NCBI GenBank assembly: GCA_938092135.1 | Contig: CALLJL010000012.1 | Coordinates: 1 to 41,337 of the forward strand | From: an uncultured bacterium | GTDB taxonomy: Bacteria; Acidobacteriota; Aminicenantia; Aminicenantales; CALLJL01 | Reading direction: 5' to 3' | DNA length: 41,337 nt | Part shown: positions 1-7,278 of the stretch, in pieces | Layout: each line of letters opens with the position of its first letter | How positions within the stretch are numbered: position 1 is the stretch's first letter | The notes under the pieces: generated by a model | The model's input: the letters and a program-made list of their open reading frames with translations, nothing else | What the model was told of the DNA's origin: nothing | Database searches by the model: none | Made by a program: the position numbers and the translations under genes

Positions 1-2
1 CA

Positions 3-551
3 GCGGCAAGCTGGAAGGGGATGCTCCGTTGGGCTTGTCGGATGAAGGCGGGTCTACGAGAGCACTTGAAAAAGAGCCAAAAGTTTGAAGAATGGGTCGA
101 TCCGGTTTGGATCCTACACCTTTTCGGCGACGCGAAGGACGAAGAGCGGGACTCCAATCGAGGTGCGTTAGTCTTCTACCCCACGTGGTTTAACAAGATC
201 GGTTTCGAAGTGATCAATCCCCACAGCCGCGTGCATCGGGCAGGCACTCTGCCTATTTATTTCGAAGTGGTGCCTCCAGGAGCCAAGGGAACTCTTTATC
301 TGCTTTACGCTCCATGGCCGGGGATGAAACCGGTGCTGAATCCTAAGGACTTTCTGGTCAAGCTGCTCGAGGCCATCGAGGACCTTCTGACTATTTATGG
401 CATTTCGGCTAAGCGCACTGTGGGCTGGGGCACAGCCAAGATCGAAAAGTGGCATGCATTTCGTAAAGGACAAGAATCTATCTCATTCGAGAATAGAAGC
501 GATCTTTGGCAGAAGATGAAAGAGTGGTTCCAGGGAGGGGGTCATGAGTAA
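3..551 (+). CDS. RAMP (Cas7/Cmr6- or Cmr1-like) protein of a type III CRISPR effector, 5' truncated by window edge
   Basis: C-terminal part of a RAMP-fold Cas protein, presumably a backbone or capping subunit of the type III ribonucleoprotein. The reading frame is open to the left edge; the first visible residues read SWKGMLRWACRM, resembling the conserved S-x-K-G-x-L-R segment of RAMPs, so the ATG at 21 is internal and not the true start. Further RAMP-like signs are the segment GFEVINPHSR, recalling the Cmr6-type 'D-V-M-N-P-H' motif, and a glycine-containing C-terminal loop KRTVGWGTAKI. The stop overlaps the csx11 start by 8 bases, so the two genes are translationally coupled. Whether it is closer to Cmr1 or Cmr6 cannot be decided from this fragment. 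Confidence 0.72.
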   Translation, partial: AASWKGMLRWACRMKAGLREHLKKSQKFEEWVDPVWILHLFGDAKDEERDSNRGALVFYPTWFNKIGFEVINPHSRVHRAGTLPIYFEVVPPGAKGTLYLLYAPWPGMKPVLNPKDFLVKLLEAIEDLLTIYGISAKRTVGWGTAKIEKWHAFRKGQESISFENRSDLWQKMKEWFQGGGHE

Positions 552-3531
552 TTTTGATCCTGCAGAAAAGCTCCGGCAACATCGCCCGTTGCTCCTTGCT
601 TGCGAAGCCATTGGCTGGCTCCATATGGCTGGAAAGGCACGCCTCAAATTTTTGCGTAAACATGGCGGAGTTAAGGAGGATTACGATGATCTCAAATGGC
701 ACGATAGCGAGCAGCCACCATTTCCATGGGATGATCTGTTGGGGTGGGTCAAAGAGTTTTCGGGTAGCGTAATTAAGCCAAATGCTTGGCCGTCTTCAAT
801 AAAGGAATTCACTGAAAAGCACCGGGAGCGGGATAGTGATATTCTGGGTCTTCTTCAGGCTGGGCACGGAATAGCCTCGGGGATTGAGAAGAATCTGCCC
901 ACAAAAACATCCGAATACCTTAGCCAGTATCTCTGCAAAATGTGGCTTTCTACGCCCTTCGGTTATCCTAAGCGCAATCTCTTTGACGATCCGCCCGAGA
1001 TTTTAACTGAGAACGGCTGGAAAAGACTAGTGGAGAAGATGAACCGAGTGTTGGAGGAGCTGAAGGCTTTGGCCTCCCAAAAAGCAGCCGATGTTTCCCG
1101 CTGGCGGCAATGGCGAGACATGGCCATCGGCCCAGCTTCTTATATTCGGAAAGCCTTTCTCTCCACCCTTGCTGAAACCCGCTTGCCCAATAACGATGTG
1201 ACCCTTTGGGACCAGAGCTATGTAGCAGCAGCTCTGTTCAAGAGCGCAGTGGCGGGAGCAATATTGAATTCCTCATCTTTCCCGTGGAATGATAGACGAG
1301 TCAAACAAAAAATCCGCTGGCGCTTGCTCACAGTAGCGATCGGCACAGACCACTACGAGGCGCGGGCGGTGAAGATTGGAGATTGGACGGGATCGCTGGC
1401 CGGATTAGACCAATTTTTTGACGAGGTGGCTCATCTTATTGAAGTGGACCTCGCTATGGGTTCATTGATTTATAGAGATCGCGGCATAGCAGTCTTTTCA
1501 TTTCCAGGCGAGCAATTTAATGAGAAAGTACCCGCTTTATGGCTCAACGGATGGGAATATTATTTGCAACAGGAAGTCGATCGCATCGCTAAGTCGCTAT
1601 ATCTTGAAACCCCACCGCTTTTGCGATTGAGCCTCCCTACCCGCTCGTTGGTGCCAATCGTTCGGGAACGCAGGGAGGTAAATGAGGCCCTGGTCATTCC
1701 GGTGCATCGCCCATGGAATGTATGCCCGCCGAATCCTAAAGAAAATTATGGACATATTTGCCCGGTTTGCCGAATACGTCTCAATGGAGATCCCACCAAC
1801 AAAGAAAAGCCCTGCGAGGTTTGCCAAAAGCGGCGCTACCGTCGTTTAAAGGACTGGCTCAGAGGACAGATGAGTTGTGATACCATTTGGTTTGAGGAAG
1901 TGGCTGACCGCAACAATCGCCTTGCCCTCATTACCCTTTTTCTTGACTTAGAACCATGGCTGAACGGTGAGCGGGTGGATAGCCTGCGAGCCCAAGCGAT
2001 ACCGGAATGGATAAGATTTAATCCCATCTTGAGTAATGAGGAGAACCCCATCAAAACGAACCGGCCTTGGGAGAATCTTCATGAATATATAAAAAATAAA
2101 TTTCAATCTTGGAACTCAAATGACCCGGTTCTTACCAGCCTTCAAGAGGGTTTCAAATATCATAAAGGCTGGCAAGAATTTTTCGAGCGAGTTGTTGAGG
2201 ATCGCGCGGATGCCCCAGATTGGAAATCTTTGAACGACGAGCAGCGTGCGACCTGGCTCGCACATCAACTTTTCCGTAAGCTGCCTTCCCCCGGTCGAGT
2301 CTATCGCTTCTGGCGGGAGGCTCAGGAGTTCTTCGAACACCTATTGAAAGAATTTCGGCGAATTGCGGATAGCAGCGAGAACCCATGGCGGGTGCGTCGT
2401 CTGCTCGTCGTGCCCGATCAAGGCCGAAGCGATCAGGGCTGGAAAGACAGCACGCTTTACGACGGGCGGCTTCGCGGCGTGCAGTTCAGCCTCCTCTATC
2501 TGCAAGCGCTCAACGGGTTCATCACCACGTCGAATTTGGCTCAGGTGCTTGGGCCTGAAGAGCAAGCTTCCGCTCTCGCGAGCCAGTCTGTCTTTGTCGC
2601 TGAAGAAGACATATTTGGAAATACGCAAAATTTGATTATCAAATGGGTCGAAGAGATCCCGTCGTCCTATTATTATCTGCGCACGTATCACCCTCTGATC
2701 CCCCTTGAACTCTCCCCCCTACGTTTTCGGGTGGTCGTGCCGTTGGAAGTCGTTTCAGAATGCGTGGATCTGGCCCAAAGCCTTTGGGAAAAGCAATTCT
2801 CCATGGTATGGGATCGCCTGCCTTTGCACGTGGGAGTAGTGGCCTTTGAACGCGCCTTGTCTTTCCAAGCTGTTTTAGAAGCCACCCGTAATTTAGAAGA
2901 TACTTTGAGCAGCCAAAATGAGGAGTGCTGGGAGGTGATCGGCAGGGAAGCTTACGATGATTCTCTTATGCTCCAACTCCGCCACCAAGACGTCCAGATG
3001 ACGACTCCCATGATGCCCCTTCGTATGCCCGACGGGCGGGAGGATGTCTTTTACCCATACCTCCGGGTGGAAGACCAAAAGTTGCGCTTCCCCAAAGACT
3101 TCCGCCATCCGAAAGGAGCTGTCTACCGCCACGTCGCCGATCTTCAAATAGGAGATAGGGTGTATGTGTGTCCTGCCTTGGTGGCAACATTGTTCATGGA
3201 CTCCACATCTGTACGCTTTGAGAAGATCAAGCTCATTTACGCCAATGACTGGAAGAAATTGAGAGCCCTCTGGCAACTAATTCGGCGGGTGGCACCCAGT
3301 CAGACGGCCCTTCAGCGGTTTTGGAGTGAGCTGAATAGGCTAGAGTCAGAATGGCTCTTTGGGACGGAGAAGCCTTCAGTAGAGCTGTGGAAGGACACAA
3401 TACGAGCCTTGCTGGCTCAACATCTGGAGGTAAAAGGAGTGGACCTAGAGACGTTATCAGAGGCAGCATTGCGTGGACTTTTGCAGCGCACCCTGGAATG
3501 GCATATAACTGCCTTAAAAGAATCTTTATAA
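544..3531 (+). CDS. csx11: Csx11-like divergent Cas10 large subunit of a type III (probably III-C) CRISPR complex
   Basis: A 995-residue protein in the size range of Cas10/Csx11. Near the N-terminus, LLACEAIGWLHMAGKA (residues 17-32) occupies the place of the HD-nuclease motif, but the aspartate is Met (H27-M28). A Cas10-style zinc finger lies at residues 406-427 (CPVC...CEVC). Just after it, a segment with NNRLALITLFLDLEPWL resembles the palm-like region of Csx11. I find no GGDD cyclase motif anywhere. Subtype III-C is known for a highly divergent large subunit with an inactivated cyclase. Start: ATG with upstream GGGAGGGGG, overlapping the previous stop. Inference: an architectural large subunit lacking both DNase and cyclic oligoadenylate synthesis. 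Family call is from motif resemblance. Confidence 0.75.
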   Translation: MSNFDPAEKLRQHRPLLLACEAIGWLHMAGKARLKFLRKHGGVKEDYDDLKWHDSEQPPFPWDDLLGWVKEFSGSVIKPNAWPSSIKEFTEKHRERDSDILGLLQAGHGIASGIEKNLPTKTSEYLSQYLCKMWLSTPFGYPKRNLFDDPPEILTENGWKRLVEKMNRVLEELKALASQKAADVSRWRQWRDMAIGPASYIRKAFLSTLAETRLPNNDVTLWDQSYVAAALFKSAVAGAILNSSSFPWNDRRVKQKIRWRLLTVAIGTDHYEARAVKIGDWTGSLAGLDQFFDEVAHLIEVDLAMGSLIYRDRGIAVFSFPGEQFNEKVPALWLNGWEYYLQQEVDRIAKSLYLETPPLLRLSLPTRSLVPIVRERREVNEALVIPVHRPWNVCPPNPKENYGHICPVCRIRLNGDPTNKEKPCEVCQKRRYRRLKDWLRGQMSCDTIWFEEVADRNNRLALITLFLDLEPWLNGERVDSLRAQAIPEWIRFNPILSNEENPIKTNRPWENLHEYIKNKFQSWNSNDPVLTSLQEGFKYHKGWQEFFERVVEDRADAPDWKSLNDEQRATWLAHQLFRKLPSPGRVYRFWREAQEFFEHLLKEFRRIADSSENPWRVRRLLVVPDQGRSDQGWKDSTLYDGRLRGVQFSLLYLQALNGFITTSNLAQVLGPEEQASALASQSVFVAEEDIFGNTQNLIIKWVEEIPSSYYYLRTYHPLIPLELSPLRFRVVVPLEVVSECVDLAQSLWEKQFSMVWDRLPLHVGVVAFERALSFQAVLEATRNLEDTLSSQNEECWEVIGREAYDDSLMLQLRHQDVQMTTPMMPLRMPDGREDVFYPYLRVEDQKLRFPKDFRHPKGAVYRHVADLQIGDRVYVCPALVATLFMDSTSVRFEKIKLIYANDWKKLRALWQLIRRVAPSQTALQRFWSELNRLESEWLFGTEKPSVELWKDTIRALLAQHLEVKGVDLETLSEAALRGLLQRTLEWHITALKESL

Positions 3532-3544
3532 AAGGAGACAATCT

Positions 3545-4693
3545 ATGGCAAGTTTCAAAAGATTTATTCAGATAGGGATGGCGCTTGACCCCATCCACAT
3601 AGGCACGGGCGGGGCTCGAATAGGTCGTGTTGACTTGACAATCACTCGCGAGCCCGCGACGCGTCTGCCGAAGATTCCCGGGTCTAGCCTGGCCGGGGTT
3701 TATCGGGCCTATGTAGCCATGGCCGAAACCGAGACCAATCCCAACCGACAAATAAAAGGAAAGGACTGGCCTTGTTATCCCCATTGCGCTGGATTGGGTC
3801 AAAGTCGAGAAAGTTATTATGGTCATTGTGGCCAACCCGATTGTCCAGTTTGCATCGTTTTTGGTTTTGCCCGTGGAAAAGATCATGGCATGGATCAGGC
3901 CCATGGTTTTGCCGGTTTAGCGGCCTTTAGCGACGCCCATATTTTTCTTTTTCCCGTACCAACACGGAGAGGGCCATATTGGATAACTTGTCCTCTGGCC
4001 CTACGATTGGTGGATTTTGAAGTAACCTGTGCTGAGGAAGATGCTGTTTACTTAGGAAAACTCGAGCTAACTATTCAGAAAGCTGAACAGCAATTCCAGC
4101 AGCCAGGGCAGCAGGCTTCGCCCCTTAAATTGAATCTGGGATGGCTATATCTAGAAATGCGAGAGTGCCAAAGATTAAACGACCTGGCGGTTAAGCTAAA
4201 ATCCCTGAAGGTGCCCCAATATATCGTTGACCGCATCGCCCTTCTTTCTGACTACCTCTTCATCCACGTCGTCAACAGCAACTTGGAAGTGAGGACTTCA
4301 GTGTCCATTAATCCAGAAACAGGCGCTGCGGAGGAAGGGGCCCTGTTTTCTTACGAAGCCTTACCTCGAGCAACCATACTGGTGTGGGAGATCATCGCCA
4401 AAAATCCCAAACACTTTAAGGTGGGAGGAAAGGACATAGGTGTAATTCTTGAGAGCGGGAAGATGGACGATCCGGATAAGGTCCATCAAATTGTTCAAAG
4501 GGCTCATCCTTATCTGGAATACTTGGGGATAGGTGGTATGGGCACGCGCGGGATGGGGAGGCTAAAAGTTCTTTGCTCCAAATGGGAAGATGGGCAATCC
4601 AAGGAAGTGGCCTATCAGAATATACACCAACTCTCAGCCTCCCAGACCGAGGAACAGACAAAGGCCCCGGCCGATTTCGCTGAGCGGCCATAG
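3545..4693 (+). CDS. Cmr4/Cas7-like RAMP backbone subunit
   Basis: A 382-residue RAMP. Visible marks are the N-terminal LDPIHIGTGG strand and loop (residues 14-23), PGSSLAGVYRAY (the S-x-x-G-x-x-R motif), a cysteine-rich insert with CYPHC and GHCGQPDCPVC followed by IVFGF, the Cmr4-like stretch AFSDAHIFLFPVPTRRGPYW, and a C-terminal glycine-rich loop YLGIGGMGTRGMGR. In Cmr4 and Csm3 an aspartate in the N-terminal half cleaves target RNA at 6-nt intervals; I cannot confirm that residue here. The cysteine cluster is a plausible zinc site. A strong ribosome site (AAGGAGA) sits 6 bases before the ATG. Third gene of the effector operon, 13 bases after csx11. Confidence 0.8.
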   Translation: MASFKRFIQIGMALDPIHIGTGGARIGRVDLTITREPATRLPKIPGSSLAGVYRAYVAMAETETNPNRQIKGKDWPCYPHCAGLGQSRESYYGHCGQPDCPVCIVFGFARGKDHGMDQAHGFAGLAAFSDAHIFLFPVPTRRGPYWITCPLALRLVDFEVTCAEEDAVYLGKLELTIQKAEQQFQQPGQQASPLKLNLGWLYLEMRECQRLNDLAVKLKSLKVPQYIVDRIALLSDYLFIHVVNSNLEVRTSVSINPETGAAEEGALFSYEALPRATILVWEIIAKNPKHFKVGGKDIGVILESGKMDDPDKVHQIVQRAHPYLEYLGIGGMGTRGMGRLKVLCSKWEDGQSKEVAYQNIHQLSASQTEEQTKAPADFAERP

Positions 4694-4717
4694 GAAATCT
4701 TAAAGGGAAGGTGAACT

Positions 4718-5086
4718 ATGAATTCCCTGAATAAATTAATTGCTAACCTGGACATTAGCTGCGCCGAGGTGGGTCAAAAGCTAGCCAATATTAATGGTAT
4801 GGAAGAAAGGATCCTTAATGAAGCTCTAATTGTTCTGGAAGAGCAAGGCCCTTATGCTATGTTCCTTTACATTGAAGCTCGCCATAAAAATGTGGGCAGA
4901 GAAATTCAAAAAAATTGCGCAGAATTTTTGCAAAGCGTATTCAAAGTCGAAAATAAGATTGACCCTGAGGCATCAAAAGTAATTAAGCAATTGGCGGGTA
5001 ACTTGGATGATTTACTTTTTGCCCGTGATCTTTTGCGCAATGCTTTGATTTACGCCCGATATCACCTTAAAGCAAGAGAAGGTTAA
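4718..5086 (+). CDS. Cmr5/Cas11-like small alpha-helical subunit
   Basis: A 122-residue, predicted all-helical protein between two RAMP genes, the usual place and size of a type III small subunit (Cmr5, Csm2, Cas11). The segment ALIVLEEQGPYAMFLYIEAR resembles the Cmr5 core, where an 'L-x-x-x-G-x-x-x-x-x-x-x-x' helix turn is followed by a second helical bundle. In known complexes these subunits stack along the crRNA-target duplex and do not cleave. Ribosome site GGGAAGGTG precedes the ATG. The gene ends two bases before the next start. The call rests on size, composition and position more than on diagnostic residues. Confidence 0.65.
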   Translation: MNSLNKLIANLDISCAEVGQKLANINGMEERILNEALIVLEEQGPYAMFLYIEARHKNVGREIQKNCAEFLQSVFKVENKIDPEASKVIKQLAGNLDDLLFARDLLRNALIYARYHLKAREG

Positions 5087-5088
5087 GC

Positions 5089-5946
5089 ATGGCCTGGTCA
5101 CTTTATCGTTGGGTGTGGCGGCTAGAATCGCCTTTGCACATTGGGATAGCGCCTGCTGGCATGTTGAATCGCACGCGCCTTTACATGCCGGCGCGCACCC
5201 TTTGGGGTGCATTGACGGCTGAGCTGGCCAGGCTTAAAAACCAACAGTTCCCTGATTATGAAAAAGTGGGAGCTGAGCTTCAGAAAAAAACACGCCTGAG
5301 CTATTTCTATCCAGCCGAGAAGGTGAACGGCCGATGGATCGCTTGGCTTCCCCATTTTAAAGAAAGGGAGGGGCTGGTATGGGAGCGGGAAGACGGGAGG
5401 ATCGAAGGGGACCGGAAATTCCGCAATCGTCTTCTCATCACCCGTCCTGGAACGGCCATCGAACCCGAATCTGATACCGCCGCTGAGGGCACGCTCCGGG
5501 AGTTTGAAATGATCAGCCCTTACTGGCGAGCCGATAAGACATCATTTCAAGCACTGGCTATGGTCGGCTATATATTCAGTCAAGATGAAGGAATTATTCA
5601 AGAGCTTGTGCAAATTCGTCTTCTTTTGATTGGCGGTGATACCCGCTATGGGTTGGGAAAGCTGAGGCAGGTGATTTGGCAGAAGGCTAATAACTTTTTT
5701 AATAACAAAATCAATCTCAACAATGATGAGCCGGTGGTGACGGCCGAGCGTGTACTGGCCCACACTCGCCCAAGTTCTGGCCTGGATCAATTTAAAGGAG
5801 CGATGGAATACCTGGGAGGGTGGGATATAATTAGGGGTGGTTTGAAAATTCAGGGTCTAACCTGGGTCCCAGGTTCTGTATTAGAAAACGCAAAAAATGG
5901 CCATGATTTTGTCATCCAGGAGGATGGGCTATGGAGCAAGAGGTAA
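5089..5946 (+). CDS. Cas5-like RAMP protein of the type III effector
   Basis: A 285-residue RAMP. The N-terminus LESPLHIGIAPAGMLNRT followed by YMPARTLWGALTAEL shows the RAMP pattern (hydrophobic strand, H-I-G loop, then a helix beginning with a W-G-A-L version of the S-x-x-G-x-x-R motif). A glycine-rich loop GGDTRYGLGKLR lies around residues 183-194, typical of RAMP ferredoxin folds. By elimination in a set that already has large, backbone and small subunits it most likely caps the crRNA 5' handle (Cas5/Cmr3/Csm4 role). It starts two bases after the small subunit gene, and its last 16 bases overlap the start of the DUF1156 remnant, suggesting one transcript. Confidence 0.72.
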   Translation: MAWSLYRWVWRLESPLHIGIAPAGMLNRTRLYMPARTLWGALTAELARLKNQQFPDYEKVGAELQKKTRLSYFYPAEKVNGRWIAWLPHFKEREGLVWEREDGRIEGDRKFRNRLLITRPGTAIEPESDTAAEGTLREFEMISPYWRADKTSFQALAMVGYIFSQDEGIIQELVQIRLLLIGGDTRYGLGKLRQVIWQKANNFFNNKINLNNDEPVVTAERVLAHTRPSSGLDQFKGAMEYLGGWDIIRGGLKIQGLTWVPGSVLENAKNGHDFVIQEDGLWSKR

Positions 5947-6341
5947 AAGGAATACGTCGCCTGATTGAAACTGGCGAGATGCCCATCGGCCACGTTTCTG
6001 AGCACGCCCGCAAAGACCAAAACATCCGTCGAGGGCACCTGCACTCAATGCACATCTGGTGGGCCACCCTTCCTCTGGGTGCCTCTAGGGCAGTGTTAAT
6101 GGATACTCTACTTCCCGATCCTGCTAACGAGCATTGTCCCGAATCTTTCTGTCAAGCAGCACGATAAGTACTTCAGCGCTTACCGGGAGGGGCGCGTAAT
6201 CTTTCAGATCCCCACATATTGCGCAAGGCGCTTTTAGATTTTATCGCCAACTTTGCTGCCTGGGAGAACACTCATAAATCCACCTTCATAGTGGCCGCCC
6301 GCCAACTAATTGCCGCTGCTCAACCGCAGGAGTCACCGTGA
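5931..6341 (+). pseudogene. DUF1156 adenine-specific DNA methylase-like protein, broken N-terminal remnant
   Basis: The first 78 codons encode a DUF1156 N-terminus: IRRLIETGEMPIGHVSEHAR, then IRRGHLHSMHIWWATLPLG, then LMDTLLPDP. DUF1156 proteins are large (about 900-1000 residues) COG1743-type DNA methylases found in defence islands. A TAA at 6165-6167 interrupts the frame, yet the same frame then continues with family-like sequence (SDPHILRKALLDFIANFAAW) to a TGA at 6339-6341. The SAM-binding and catalytic motifs expected downstream are absent, so the gene has an internal stop and has lost most of its body. An excellent ribosome site (AGGAGG, 7 bases before ATG) and the 16-base overlap with the RAMP gene show it was once the next cistron of the CRISPR operon. 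A tiny peptide could still be made. Confidence 0.8.
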
Positions 6342-6383
6342 GTTCGTTAGGGAAAATTTGCTTATAAAATAAAGTTTGAGTAG

Positions 6384-6757
6384 ATTCCCCGCATATTAAA
6401 TTCAAACCCTAATTTTACAGTCGATGAGGATGAATTCTCTAACGAAGTTCTGCTGTCGCTAGATTATGATGAGTTAAAGCCCCAAGAAGTGCAGAAATAC
6501 GTCGAGCCTGACATTGAAATACAAGACGAACCCAAAGAACTATTTATTCAATTTTACAAAATTATCTCCTTGAAAGGGGACATAACTCGCCAGAAAAGGG
6601 CCAAATTTTATAATTAAACTAAATTTGCCACTGAACCCAGTTTACAAATATTCCTTAGCTTCAAGTAAAACCCGAAGGAGGCATTTCTAAAAAGAAAGAG
6701 GAGGAAATTCGTTCCACTCTAAGAGAGCTTGGCCTTGATCCGGAAAGTCTGTGTTAG
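6384..6757 (+). pseudogene. Decayed C-terminal fragment, possibly of a DUF499 AAA+ ATPase
   Basis: Protein-like sequence read across two frames: 77 codons from 6384 (VDEDEFSNEVLLSLDYDELK ... SLKGDITRQKRAKFYN), a TAA at 6615-6617, more coding-like sequence in the same frame (TKFATEPSLQIFLSF), then a shift into another frame giving VKPEGGISKKKEEEIRSTLR and ending with TAG at 6755-6757. The last part resembles, from memory, the C-terminus of DUF499 (COG1483) ATPases, which frequently neighbour DUF1156 genes; that identification is tentative. The fragment is in the same frame as the DUF1156 remnant 42 bases upstream, consistent with a deletion joining two formerly separate genes. Confidence 0.5.
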
Positions 6758-7203
6758 ATAAATAAGAGCAGTAAGAGCTAAGCCTGTCCATTTTTTATAT
6801 ATTTGGGAAATTCTTAATTGAGATTTTTAATCATGGATGGCGCCAAATTTGATGGCAACTTTTTTAGCAGCCCTTCAGTTTCAATTATATTAAATTGTGG
6901 TTCCTGGCAACAGCCTCTTTGCTGGTACATAGATTAAATTCTTAAAAAAGTTGAATAAACGCGAAGCCGTACTGACCTGATTTAGATAATTATTTAGATA
7001 ATTTCTTAAGAAACCCATCAAGACCTCGCTTGAAAATAATATCAAGGCAAATCGCTTCTTTTGTAAAAATTTTCTTTAAATAATGAATTCAATATTTTGA
7101 ATTCAATATTTTGAACTATTTCAAATATTTGAATTTTCAAATTATGGGATGAGTTCTATTTATATGAAAACTCCTTAAAAAATACACAAAAATTACAAAT
7201 AAA
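6758..7203. other. A+T-rich intergenic spacer without a recognisable gene
   Basis: No open frame with protein-like sequence on either strand. It separates the decayed defence genes from the sigma-54 promoter of the TonB receptor. It contains a short AATTC/ATATTTT direct repeat described separately. Confidence 0.6.
7085..7112. repeat. Two tandem copies of GAATTCAATATTTT
   Basis: Perfect 14-bp tandem duplication (7085-7098 and 7099-7112), followed by a related inverted stretch TTCAAATATTTGAA. It lies about 90-120 bases upstream of the -24 element of the TonB gene, the zone where enhancer-binding activators of sigma-54 promoters bind, so it could be an activator site. This role is inferred from position only. 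Confidence 0.6.
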
Positions 7204-7220
7204 TTGGCATAAATTTTGCA
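7204..7220 (+). promoter_or_regulatory. Sigma-54 (-24/-12) promoter of the TonB receptor gene
   Basis: TTGGCATAAATTTTGCA matches the sigma-54 consensus (TGGCAY-R-N4-TTGCW) with the obligatory 10 bases between the GG (7206-7207) and GC (7218-7219) pairs. It lies about 60 bases before the ATG at 7279 on the coding strand, giving an expected transcription start near 7231. An enhancer-binding activator would be required; none is encoded in this window. Confidence 0.7.
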
Positions 7221-7278
7221 AATATAAAAAATGGATAATTCAGCTTTAAAGCGAGAAAAAATGAAGGAAGGAGGAAAA

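Noticed and set aside
168..473. Antisense frame opposite the partial RAMP gene
   Set aside because: The sense frame carries RAMP motifs and operon coupling; the antisense frame has no support.
6895..6925. Second sigma-54 promoter (TGGCA ... TTGC)
   Set aside because: The GG and GC pairs are 13 bases apart instead of 10, so it does not fit the consensus.
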